From contig JAAZNT010000222.1 of the NCBI GenBank assembly GCA_012798145.1, positions 1 through 7,665 of the forward strand: a stretch of DNA of 7,665 nucleotides, given 5' to 3'. Under the pieces are notes generated by a model. That model searched no databases, had not been told where the DNA came from, and saw only the letters and a list, made by a program, of their open reading frames with translations. A program made the position numbers and the translations under genes. The stretch is from Thermoanaerobaculaceae bacterium. GTDB lineage: Bacteria; Acidobacteriota; UBA4820. Below are positions 1 through 6,280 of the stretch, one piece after another; position 1 is the stretch's first letter, and every line of letters starts with the position of its first letter.

Positions 1-100
1 AAGACTGCTTCGCTTGGGTTTGCTTCGAAGAATGGCTCGCAGTGACTGCTTTTTGAGATGGAAACCTCACCCCACCCTCTCCTGAAAAGCGAGGGCTGTT
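1..100. repeat. Dispersed-repeat-like intergenic sequence
   Basis: No gene is visible here. The reverse complement of about 1-50 has the pattern GTCACTGCGAGC ... CGAAGC ... GCGAAGCAGTC, which resembles a family of short dispersed repeats (GTCATTGCGAGCGAAGCGAAGCAATC type) that I know from many bacterial genomes. The short arms ACTGC (4-8) and GCAGT (39-43) can pair, and an 8-bp palindrome CTTCGAAG lies at 23-30. A second part, 65-95, is C-rich. The assignment rests on remembered resemblance only; a genome-wide self-search would settle it. Confidence 0.3.
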
Positions 101-301
101 TTTATCCCAAATTTGTCATTAAGAAAACTTTAACAAAAGATTAGAGATTGCTTAGGAAAAATGAAATTTTGTAAGAAGATTTTTGATTATGTTTCAGGTT
201 GCCGAAGGCAAACTGCCTGCCGATTCTTTGGCTGGTTATCTTCCATTTTCTCTAAGGAAAGTTGTTAGAAAAATTCATTCTATTGACAAATCTGGGATAA
301 A
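101..301. repeat. MITE-like terminal-inverted-repeat element, copy A
   Basis: The ends are inverted repeats: 101-118 reads TTTATCCCAAATTTGTCA and the complement of 284-301 reads TTTATCCCAGATTTGTCA, matching at 17 of 18 positions. The interior has a 68-bp core (158-225) that is repeated exactly in copy B, plus the arm motif TTATCTTCCATTTTC at 236-250. No transposase is encoded, so the element would be non-autonomous. It ends about 75 bp downstream of the hutU stop codon. I see no clear target-site duplication. It may be an internally deleted relative of copy B, since the left arm joins the core at an AAAATG shared by both sequences. Whether it is a transposon derivative or another kind of palindromic repeat cannot be decided here. 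Confidence 0.6.
158..225 (+). repeat. 68-bp exact direct repeat, copy 1
   Basis: This stretch is identical, base for base, to 2708-2775 (offset 2550) and in the same orientation. It contains a small hairpin, TTGCC-GAA-GGCAA. After it the copies diverge for ten bases and then agree again for 15 bases (236-250 and 2786-2800) without a gap. It is the conserved core of the terminal-inverted-repeat element. Confidence 0.9.
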
Positions 302-375
302 CATTTTACAGTCAGCCGAAAGCAAAAATGTTCTTGTTCCTGAATAATCAAAGAAGCGAGAGAAAAAGGATGTGT

Positions 376-2370
376 CTAACTTTTTTTCACAATTCTTTTT
401 ATTAATTCATCATCGGCAAGAAAGGGCTCTGTTATATGTCCCTTATCTTTCATTTTGTTGTTCCACTCTTTTGTAACTTCCATCGCGCCAATATTTCTTG
501 CCCAAGACCTTCTTGCTACTCCGCCCATAACATCCCAGTCAAGACCAAGTTTGACAACTTCGTCCATCCTTTTTGAACCGTCAAGAAAAATTCCGTTTCC
601 ACCGTTTATGCATTTTGATGTTCCTACGCCTCCTCCGTTGGACAAAACCACATAGGTCATTCCTCTTGCTATGTTTCCGGCGAAGCACTGGTGTGACATA
701 TCAGAGGTGATGTTTGAACCGTCGTAAATGTTGGCTGTTTCTCTGAAGGGAGAATCTGTTCCCGAAACATCGTGGTGGTCTCTTCCCAAAATTATCGGTC
801 CAACAACTTTTTCTCTTACGAGTTTATTGAATTTAAGCGCAATTTTCACTCTTGTTTCTGCGTCTGCGTAAAGAATTCTTGCTTTTGTGCCAACGACAAG
901 TTTGTTTTTCTTTGCGTCTCTTATCCAGTTGTAGTTGTCAAAATCCTGTGAACGCCTGTTCGGGTTTATGCACTCCATAGCCGCTTTATCTGTTAAATCA
1001 AGGTCTTTTTGCTTTCCGGAAAGGCAGACCCATCTGAATGGTCCATAGCCATAGTCAAAACATATTGGTCCCATTATGTCTTCGACATAACTTGGGAAAA
1101 TGAAACCTTCGTTTGTGTCAATTTTGTTTTTTGAAATTTCTTTCACACCTGCGTCAAAAACCGCTTTCATAAATGAGTTGCCATAATCCCAGAATCTTGC
1201 TCCTTCCTCAACAAGCTTTTTTATTACAGCGTAATGGCGCTTTAAACTTTCGTTCACTTTTTGCTCAAAAAGTTTAGGGTCTTTTCTTAAGAGATCTTTT
1301 GCTTCTTCGTATTTCAACCCCGCTGGAGTGTAACCTCCCTCGTAAACGGCATGGCAGGATGTCTGGTCTGAAATGAGTTCTGAGGGCCATTTGTTTTTCT
1401 GTGCAAATTCAAGAAGGTCAACAACATTTCCAAAATATGCAATTGAGTAGGGCTCCTTTTTTCTAAGTTTCTCATAAACTGTTTTTTCAATCTCCTTGAG
1501 GTCTGAAGAGACCATTGAAACCCATCCCTGCTTGTATCTTGTTTCAATCCTGCTCTTGTCAACTTCTGCTATGACACCGACCCCGCCGGAAATTTCAACC
1601 GCTTTGGGCTGTGCTCCCGACATCCCACCAAGCCCTGAACTTATAAAAAGATGACCTTTCAAGTTTTCGTCTTGAGGAATATTGAGGTAAAGTCTTCCTG
1701 CGTTAAGAAGTGTAAGATATGTTCCGTGAACAATCCCCTGCGGTCCGATATACATCCATCCGCCTGCTGTCATCTGACCGTAGTTTGTGCAACCCAGCGC
1801 TTGAAGTCTTTTAAAATCAGCAGGGGTGTCAAACATTCCTACCATCAATCCATTTGTGATTATTGCTCTCGGTGCCTCTTTTCTTGAAGGGAAAAGACCG
1901 AGAGGATGCCCCGAAGAAACAACAAGGGTTTGATTTTCATCCATCTCCTCGAGGTATTTTTTGATAAGAAGATATTGCATCCAGTTTTGACAAACCTGCC
2001 CTGTTTCGCCGTAAGTAACAAGTTCGTAAGGGTAGAGGGCGACTTCAAAATCAAGGTTGTTGTCTATCATAACCTGCATTCCTTTTGCTTCCAAGATCTT
2101 GCCCTTGTATTTGTCAATCGGCTTTCCGTATATTCTCCCTTCAGGCCTGAACCTGTACCCGTAAACCCTTCCTGTCGTTTTTAATTCCTCAAGAAACTCT
2201 TGCGCCATCTCCTCGTGAAATTTTTGCGGGATATATCGTAAAGCGTTTTTAAGCGCCAGAATTGTATCTTTTTCTGACAAGTTGAAGCCCCTTGAAGGCG
2301 CTCTTCTTATACCTTTTTCAAATGCTTTCTTTTTGGGAAGTTTATCAAAATTAAGTTCATACCTTACCAT
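376..2370 (-). CDS. hutU: Urocanate hydratase (urocanase), long form
   Basis: This enzyme catalyses the second step of histidine degradation in the cytoplasm, adding water to urocanate to give 4-imidazolone-5-propionate with tightly bound NAD+ as electrophile. Family signatures are plain (residues counted from the chosen start): NYGQMTAGGWMYIGPQGIVH at about 196-215, the nucleotide-loop-like SSGLGGMSGAQP at 244-255, DQTSCHAVYEGGYTPAG at 335-351, the active-site region GPICFDYGYGPFRW at 434-447 with the catalytic cysteine at 437, and RDHHDVSGTDSP with SNGGGVG towards the end. The product is 664 residues, like the long form (about 660-680, as in animals and some bacteria) rather than the usual bacterial form of about 555. 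Two ATG codons stand in tandem (2373 and 2370). The second is chosen because it lies 5 nt from AGGAGG, the first only 2 nt. The gene is complete and has no hut partner in view. It is flanked on both sides by copies of a repeat element. Confidence 0.96.
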   Translation of the reverse strand: MVRYELNFDKLPKKKAFEKGIRRAPSRGFNLSEKDTILALKNALRYIPQKFHEEMAQEFLEELKTTGRVYGYRFRPEGRIYGKPIDKYKGKILEAKGMQVMIDNNLDFEVALYPYELVTYGETGQVCQNWMQYLLIKKYLEEMDENQTLVVSSGHPLGLFPSRKEAPRAIITNGLMVGMFDTPADFKRLQALGCTNYGQMTAGGWMYIGPQGIVHGTYLTLLNAGRLYLNIPQDENLKGHLFISSGLGGMSGAQPKAVEISGGVGVIAEVDKSRIETRYKQGWVSMVSSDLKEIEKTVYEKLRKKEPYSIAYFGNVVDLLEFAQKNKWPSELISDQTSCHAVYEGGYTPAGLKYEEAKDLLRKDPKLFEQKVNESLKRHYAVIKKLVEEGARFWDYGNSFMKAVFDAGVKEISKNKIDTNEGFIFPSYVEDIMGPICFDYGYGPFRWVCLSGKQKDLDLTDKAAMECINPNRRSQDFDNYNWIRDAKKNKLVVGTKARILYADAETRVKIALKFNKLVREKVVGPIILGRDHHDVSGTDSPFRETANIYDGSNITSDMSHQCFAGNIARGMTYVVLSNGGGVGTSKCINGGNGIFLDGSKRMDEVVKLGLDWDVMGGVARRSWARNIGAMEVTKEWNNKMKDKGHITEPFLADDELIKRIVKKS

Positions 2371-2375
2371 CATTT

Positions 2376-2381
2376 CCTCCT
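2376..2381 (-). promoter_or_regulatory. Ribosome binding site of hutU
   Basis: AGGAGG on the minus strand lies 5 nt before the ATG at 2370 and 2 nt before the ATG at 2373, so it favours the downstream codon as the start. Confidence 0.8.
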
Positions 2382-2398
2382 AAAATCTTCAAAAAAAT

Positions 2399-2427
2399 AT
2401 TATAGCGCAAAAGAAAAAAAGTTATAA
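2399..2427 (-). promoter_or_regulatory. Possible hutU promoter (-10 box)
   Basis: A perfect TATAAT stands at 2404-2399 on the minus strand, 28 bp upstream of the chosen hutU start. The hexamer 17 bp further upstream, TTATAA (2427-2422), matches the -35 consensus poorly (3 of 6). A perfect TTGACA sits at 2442-2437, inside the arm of repeat copy B, but 32 bp from the -10 box, which is too far for a normal sigma-70 promoter. The -10 box alone is fair evidence. The element boundary falls within the promoter region. Confidence 0.4.
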
Positions 2428-2489
2428 ACCCAATTTTGTCAATAGAATAAATTTTTCTAACGACTCCCATTAGAGAAAATGGAAGATAA

Positions 2490-2618
2490 GTGCACATAGG
2501 CGCTGGGGGGTGAGATGCAAGGAAGACGAGGGGGTGTAAACGGAGGCGACCTTGTGGTCGTTGAGTATTCCATCCCCCGAAGTCTGACGCAGCAGATTGC
2601 CCCCCACCGCCGGTGCAC
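2490..2618 (+). ncRNA. Candidate structured RNA or DNA rod (unknown family)
   Basis: I count 80 G or C in 129 bases in a window that is otherwise AT-rich. Pairing from the outside in: GTGCAC (2490-2495) with GTGCAC (2613-2618); GGCG (2499-2502) with CGCC (2608-2611); TGGGGGG (2504-2510) with CCCCCCA (2600-2606); AGAC (2524-2527) with GTCT (2582-2585); GGGGGTG (2530-2536) with CATCCCC (2571-2577); and GCGACC (2546-2551) with GGTCGT (2556-2561) closed by a TTGT loop. That is 34 pairs. Two pairs are G-U on the plus strand and would be A-C mismatches on the minus strand, which favours plus-strand RNA. It lies inside repeat copy B and is absent from copy A. I do not recognise it as 6S, SRP, 5S or a known riboswitch. 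It might be only a DNA hairpin of the element. Confidence 0.4.
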
Positions 2619-2707
2619 TCGTTTGATGATTGAAAAGAGATTGATGAACTTTAGGCAGGTTGAAAATGGCGAAGCCATTTACAGAAACATAAGAAAAAAG
2701 ATTCTGC

Positions 2708-2775
2708 AAAATGAAATTTTGTAAGAAGATTTTTGATTATGTTTCAGGTTGCCGAAGGCAAACTGCCTGCCGATT
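2708..2775 (+). repeat. 68-bp exact direct repeat, copy 2
   Basis: This is identical to 158-225 in the same orientation; the bases just before (c against a) and just after (g against c) differ. It is the core of element copy B. Exact identity over 68 bp of non-coding sequence points to recent spread, gene conversion or constraint. Confidence 0.9.
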
Positions 2776-2858
2776 GATAGGTTTATTATCTTCCATTTTC
2801 CCCAATCAATCTCTAATCCCTTGTTAAAGTTTTTTAATGACAAATCTGGGATGAAATA

Positions 2859-5261
2859 TTACATCAAACTCGCTGGGTCAATGTCGGGAAAGATTGTTCT
2901 GCCTATCTCTTTAGAGAAATCTGAATTTATGAAGTCTTCAAAGATTGAGTGAAGTTTCATCCTTGATTTTGCTTTCACAAAAATCTGATACCTGTATTTG
3001 TTCTCAATTTTTGCTATTGGGGCGGGGTTTGGCCCTAAAATTCTGCAGGAATCTTTCCACTTTTTTTCAAGAAAATTCCTTATTTGTGCCGCTTTTTGCA
3101 AAGCGTTTTCCTCTCTTTTTTCCTTTGTTTCAATTCTTCCGAGAGCCATTGCTGGAGGATATCCTGCCATTTTTCTGTATTTAATTTCGTTATAATAAAA
3201 TTGCTCAAAATCTTGTCTACAGGCTGCGACAACAGCGTAATGTTCAGGGAAGTAGGATTGAATGACTACTTTTCCCTTTAATTCGCCCCTTCCGGATCTT
3301 CCTGCCGCTTGTGTGATTAGTTGGAAAGTTCTTTCTGAACTTCTAAAATCGGGGAGAGACAGAATAAAATCTGCTGAGATTATTCCAGCAAGAGTAACCT
3401 GCGGGTTGTGGTAACCTTTTGATATCATCTGCGTTCCGACAAGTATATCAATTTTTTTGTTTTCAAAATCGTCCCAAAGTTTTTCGTAATCCTTTGCGGA
3501 AATTATTATGTCCCTGTCCATTCTTCCAATTTTGCAATAGGGGAATTTTTGCGAAAGAAGGTCTTCAATCTTTTCTGTCCCTTCGCCGAGAAAATGGATG
3601 CTTTGAGAGCCACAGTAGGGGCATTTATTGGGAACATTCTCTCTTTTTCCGCAAATGTGGCACTTCATTTCATTTCTTTTTCTGTGATGAGTCAAAGAGA
3701 TGTCGCAGGAGGAGCATTTGATGCTTTTTCCGCATTCCCTGCAAAGGATGAAGGTTGAGTATCCGAGTCTGTTTCTTAGAATGACGATCTGCTCTTTCTT
3801 TTCAAGCGATTTTTTTATTTCTTCCTCCAGAATTGGCGAAACGGGAGTTTTTGTTTTTGTTTCGGCGTAGACTTTTCTCATATCAACCACTTCAACTTCA
3901 GGAAGGATCGCGCCCTGAACTCTTTCTGTTAACTTTAAGAGTTCAAACTTTTTTGTTTCAACAGCGTTATAAAAAGATTCTACCGAAGGAGTTGCCGAAC
4001 CCAAAACTATGGGGCATTTAAGCAATGACGCTCTCAGAATTGCCATATCCCTTGCGTTGTAAAAAGGATGTTCCACCTGCCTGTAAGAAGAATCGTGCTC
4101 TTCGTCAACAACTATCAATTTAATATTCTCAAGTGGGGAGAAAAGAGCAGACCTTGGTCCGATTACAACCTTTGCGTCCCCATTTTTCATCCTTAGGTAT
4201 TGCCGAACTCTTTCTTTTTCGGTCAGAGAAGAATGGAGTATTGAAACATTGCTTCCAAATCTTTCAAGAAGGCGCTTTGAAAGGTAACTTGCAAGAGATA
4301 TTTCCGGAACAAGATAAATCGCTCTTCCTCCATCTGCAATCGCTTTTTCAATGAGATTAAGATAAATTTCTGTTTTTCCAGAGCCGGTTATTCCGAAAAT
4401 CAAAAATGTTTTGTGCTCGCTTCTACTTAGAGATTGGCAGACTTTTTCAAAAGCGGTTTTCTGTTCGCTGTTTAGTATTATGGAAGATTTCTTAACAGGA
4501 AGTTTTTGGGGAAGCATATCAAAAAGTTCAATTATACCGAGTTTTTCCAAATCCTGAATGTAATGGTGAGGGGATTTCGCTGTCTTTGCAATATCAATTG
4601 CTTTTGGGAATGGCTCAGGGTTCTTTTTTATAGCGTCAATTATTTTGAGGTGATATTTTGTCAGTCCGTTTCTTTCTGCTTCCTCTTCTATCTCTTCAAA
4701 ATCTTTCAAAACTGCAATTCTGTCTAAAGCAATTCTTCTTCTTTTCATTTCAAAATATTCAAGAGATTCTATAACTCCTAAAGTGAGAGATTTGGTTATA
4801 ATCTTGTCAGTATCTTTACCAAATTTTGCTTTCAGTGTTGTGTAACTTTTTGATCCGTCTTTCAACTCTTCGACCAATTTTGAAATATCTTCGTCCTGAC
4901 TATTTTCTGCGCCGGGAATAAGTGTGTATCTTTTTTTTAATTGAGGGTCAAGACCTGATGGATAGGAGTTTTTAAGGATTATTCCCAAAGGCGCAAGGTA
5001 ATAGTTGGAAAGTTCTTTTAGGAAGAAAAACAATTCAGGGTTGAAAAAAGGCTTATCATCAAGAATAGCCGAGATTGTTTTTACCTTTTCAACTTTTTCG
5101 CCCTCTCCCTCGACACTATATCCAATTAGAGTTCTTTTTCCGAAAGAAACCAAAACTCTTGTTCCTGAAGGAAGAGAATCATATTCTTCGGGAAGTGAGT
5201 ATGTGAAAAACTTTTTTAGAGGAAGAGGAAGCGCTACCTGACAGAGATTTTTTCTGTTCAT
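2859..5261 (-). CDS. priA: Primosomal replication-restart helicase PriA
   Basis: PriA is a 3'-to-5' superfamily 2 DNA helicase that recognises stalled forks and reloads the replicative helicase in the cytoplasm. The 800-residue product has every expected part: an N-terminal 3'-end-binding domain (about 1-100, FFTYSLP at 18-24), a winged-helix region (about 195-250), Walker A GITGSGKT (290-297), the DEEH box (386-389), GSATPS (421-426), a zinc-binding insert with eight cysteines (507, 510, 516, 519, 534, 537, 547, 550), GTQMISKG (609-616), QAAGRSGRG (651-659) and the C-terminal DIDP (793-796). The length is slightly above the usual 730 or so of enterobacterial PriA. The ATG start overlaps the lpxK stop in ATGA, and no good ribosome binding site precedes it, so translation is probably coupled to lpxK. 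The stop codon is followed within 3 bp by repeat copy B, and no terminator is visible. Confidence 0.97.
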   Translation of the reverse strand: MNRKNLCQVALPLPLKKFFTYSLPEEYDSLPSGTRVLVSFGKRTLIGYSVEGEGEKVEKVKTISAILDDKPFFNPELFFFLKELSNYYLAPLGIILKNSYPSGLDPQLKKRYTLIPGAENSQDEDISKLVEELKDGSKSYTTLKAKFGKDTDKIITKSLTLGVIESLEYFEMKRRRIALDRIAVLKDFEEIEEEAERNGLTKYHLKIIDAIKKNPEPFPKAIDIAKTAKSPHHYIQDLEKLGIIELFDMLPQKLPVKKSSIILNSEQKTAFEKVCQSLSRSEHKTFLIFGITGSGKTEIYLNLIEKAIADGGRAIYLVPEISLASYLSKRLLERFGSNVSILHSSLTEKERVRQYLRMKNGDAKVVIGPRSALFSPLENIKLIVVDEEHDSSYRQVEHPFYNARDMAILRASLLKCPIVLGSATPSVESFYNAVETKKFELLKLTERVQGAILPEVEVVDMRKVYAETKTKTPVSPILEEEIKKSLEKKEQIVILRNRLGYSTFILCRECGKSIKCSSCDISLTHHRKRNEMKCHICGKRENVPNKCPYCGSQSIHFLGEGTEKIEDLLSQKFPYCKIGRMDRDIIISAKDYEKLWDDFENKKIDILVGTQMISKGYHNPQVTLAGIISADFILSLPDFRSSERTFQLITQAAGRSGRGELKGKVVIQSYFPEHYAVVAACRQDFEQFYYNEIKYRKMAGYPPAMALGRIETKEKREENALQKAAQIRNFLEKKWKDSCRILGPNPAPIAKIENKYRYQIFVKAKSRMKLHSIFEDFINSDFSKEIGRTIFPDIDPASLM

Positions 5262-6244
5262 TTTTGCAAAAGTTGAAAGACAATATTGTCAAGATGTTTT
5301 TGATCGTCTTTTACATTCAACACAAGTTCAGGAAATACAAGCAATGGTTCAATTTCTTTGAAAACTTTCCATTTTATAAAATCTTTTTCTGATGTTAGGA
5401 TGTAGTCGCAGTTGTTTTCTTTAAAATCCAAGATTATTTTTTCAACAATTTTTTTGCTTGGGAAAAAGTGGTCGGGGAAAATTGCTTTATGGACGATTTT
5501 AAGCCCTTTTGTGTCTGCGGTTTTAATGAAAAAATCGGGATTGCCTATTCCAAGAAGAAGAAGAAAGCGCTTATTTTTAAGCGATTCAATATTTATTGCA
5601 TTGGGGAGAAAAGTCTCTTTCCAATTGTAATCGACAAATATTATTGGGATTTTACCGATATGTTTTTCAATTTTAGGAGGAAGTGCTTCTCTTTCTCCTT
5701 TTGTCACGGCAACAAGATCTGCGCTTTTCACAGAAGAGATTGGCTCTCTAAGTTTGCCAAAGGGAAAGGGGAGAAGATCATCAGGTTTGTTAGCGTCAAC
5801 AAGGACAATATCAATGTCTCTATGAATTTGAAGATGCTGAAAGCCGTCGTCAAGAATTATTGCATCAATATTTGGCGATAATAATTTGAGCGCTTCTTCC
5901 CGCTTTTCAGCGACAACAATTTGGCATTTTAGATTCCTTTTATAAATAAGCGCTTCTTCTCCAACATCCTCTGGAGAATGGCTCTCGTCAACAATAATGG
6001 GTCCTTTTGTCTTTCTCTTGTATCCTCTCAGAATAACTGCAGGGATTTTTCCTTTCTCTTCAATAATTTTGGCAAGATGAATGCAGAACGGTGTTTTTCC
6101 GCTTCCACCCATCGTCAAATTTCCAACTGAAATAACAGGGCATTTAGCAGAGACCGATTTGAAAAACCCCGCCTTATACAATTTTCTTCTAATTGAATTT
6201 ATAAAAGCATAAAGATAGCCCAAAGGAAGAAGAACTATTCTCAA
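5258..6244 (-). CDS. lpxK: Tetraacyldisaccharide 4'-kinase (lipid A kinase)
   Basis: LpxK phosphorylates the 4' position of the tetraacylated disaccharide precursor of lipid A with ATP, at the inner face of the inner membrane, giving lipid IVA. The 328-residue product has the usual family length. It begins with a hydrophobic, membrane-associating N-terminal helix (about 1-20), then Walker A GNLTMGGSGKTP (41-52), RGYKRK (73-78, in place of the more usual RGYGR), the hallmark LDDGFQH (131-137), FGKLREP (162-168), FPDHFF (256-261) and TSEKDFIKWK (284-293). The start is a TTG preceded at 5 nt by AGGAGGAGG (6258-6250); no ATG fits better. It follows rodA, whose original stop codon probably overlapped this start, and it overlaps priA by 4 nt. 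It shows that the cell makes LPS-type outer membrane lipid. Confidence 0.97.
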   Translation of the reverse strand: MRIVLLPLGYLYAFINSIRRKLYKAGFFKSVSAKCPVISVGNLTMGGSGKTPFCIHLAKIIEEKGKIPAVILRGYKRKTKGPIIVDESHSPEDVGEEALIYKRNLKCQIVVAEKREEALKLLSPNIDAIILDDGFQHLQIHRDIDIVLVDANKPDDLLPFPFGKLREPISSVKSADLVAVTKGEREALPPKIEKHIGKIPIIFVDYNWKETFLPNAINIESLKNKRFLLLLGIGNPDFFIKTADTKGLKIVHKAIFPDHFFPSKKIVEKIILDFKENNCDYILTSEKDFIKWKVFKEIEPLLVFPELVLNVKDDQKHLDNIVFQLLQK

Positions 6245-6249
6245 CCTTT

Positions 6250-6258
6250 CCTCCTCCT
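6250..6258 (-). promoter_or_regulatory. Ribosome binding site of lpxK
   Basis: AGGAGGAGG on the minus strand lies 5 nt before the TTG at 6244 and so decides this non-ATG start. In the restored rodA frame the same bases encode three arginines of the RodA tail. Confidence 0.8.
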
Positions 6259-6280
6259 AATATTGGTAAGAGCCGACATT

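Larger units (their letters stand above)
2475..2800. repeat. 15-bp perfect inverted repeat bounding the interior of copy B
   Basis: GAAAATGGAAGATAA at 2475-2489 and its exact complement TTATCTTCCATTTTC at 2786-2800 enclose 296 bp that hold the GC-rich rod and the 68-bp core. They are the inner ends of the two arms of copy B. The same motif occurs once in copy A (236-250). Such a pair could allow inversion of the interior or formation of a long hairpin; that is inference. Confidence 0.8.
2424..2855. repeat. MITE-like terminal-inverted-repeat element, copy B
   Basis: The right end (2838-2855, complement TTCATCCCAGATTTGTCA) matches the 18-bp terminus of copy A at 17 positions; the left end (2424-2441) is degenerate, about 13 of 18. 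The left arm 2437-2489 is an inverted copy of A 236-288, with 48 of 53 bases equal by my count. The right arm (about 2801-2855) is an inverted copy of A 101-155 with several differences. The interior has a GC-rich 129-bp rod (2490-2618), about 90 bp of AT-rich sequence including a short hairpin AAATGGC-GAA-GCCATTT, and the shared 68-bp core. No transposase is present. The right terminus stops 3 bp short of the priA stop codon; the left terminus lies 53 bp upstream of hutU. This explains almost the whole 2374-2858 gap. Confidence 0.6.

Noticed and set aside
75..104. Possible terminator: CCCTC and GAGGG arms followed by TTTTT
   Set aside because: The stem is only 5 bp with an 11-nt loop, and no gene in view would use it on the plus strand.
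189..347. 52-codon plus-strand reading frame in copy A running past the element end
   Set aside because: It has no ribosome binding site, is cut to 12 codons in copy B, and leaves the element into unrelated sequence; not supported as a gene.
2371..2373. First of two tandem ATG codons as the hutU start
   Set aside because: It lies only 2 nt from AGGAGG; the second ATG has a normal 5-nt spacing. The difference is one residue.
2490..2520. Resemblance to the complement of a 5S rRNA segment (CCCCCCAGCGCCTATG on the minus strand)
   Set aside because: Only about 16 bases agree with 5S. The terminal helix, the CCGAAC loop and the sequence beyond do not fit, so this is not a 5S gene or clear remnant.
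2515..2724. 69-codon plus-strand reading frame across the GC-rich rod
   Set aside because: It crosses the base-paired rod and then AT-rich repeat sequence, has no ribosome binding site and no recognisable domain; its openness is likely chance.
3507..3741. Cysteine-rich stretch taken as a separate zinc-ribbon protein
   Set aside because: The eight cysteines are in frame within the helicase and are the normal zinc-binding insert of PriA.
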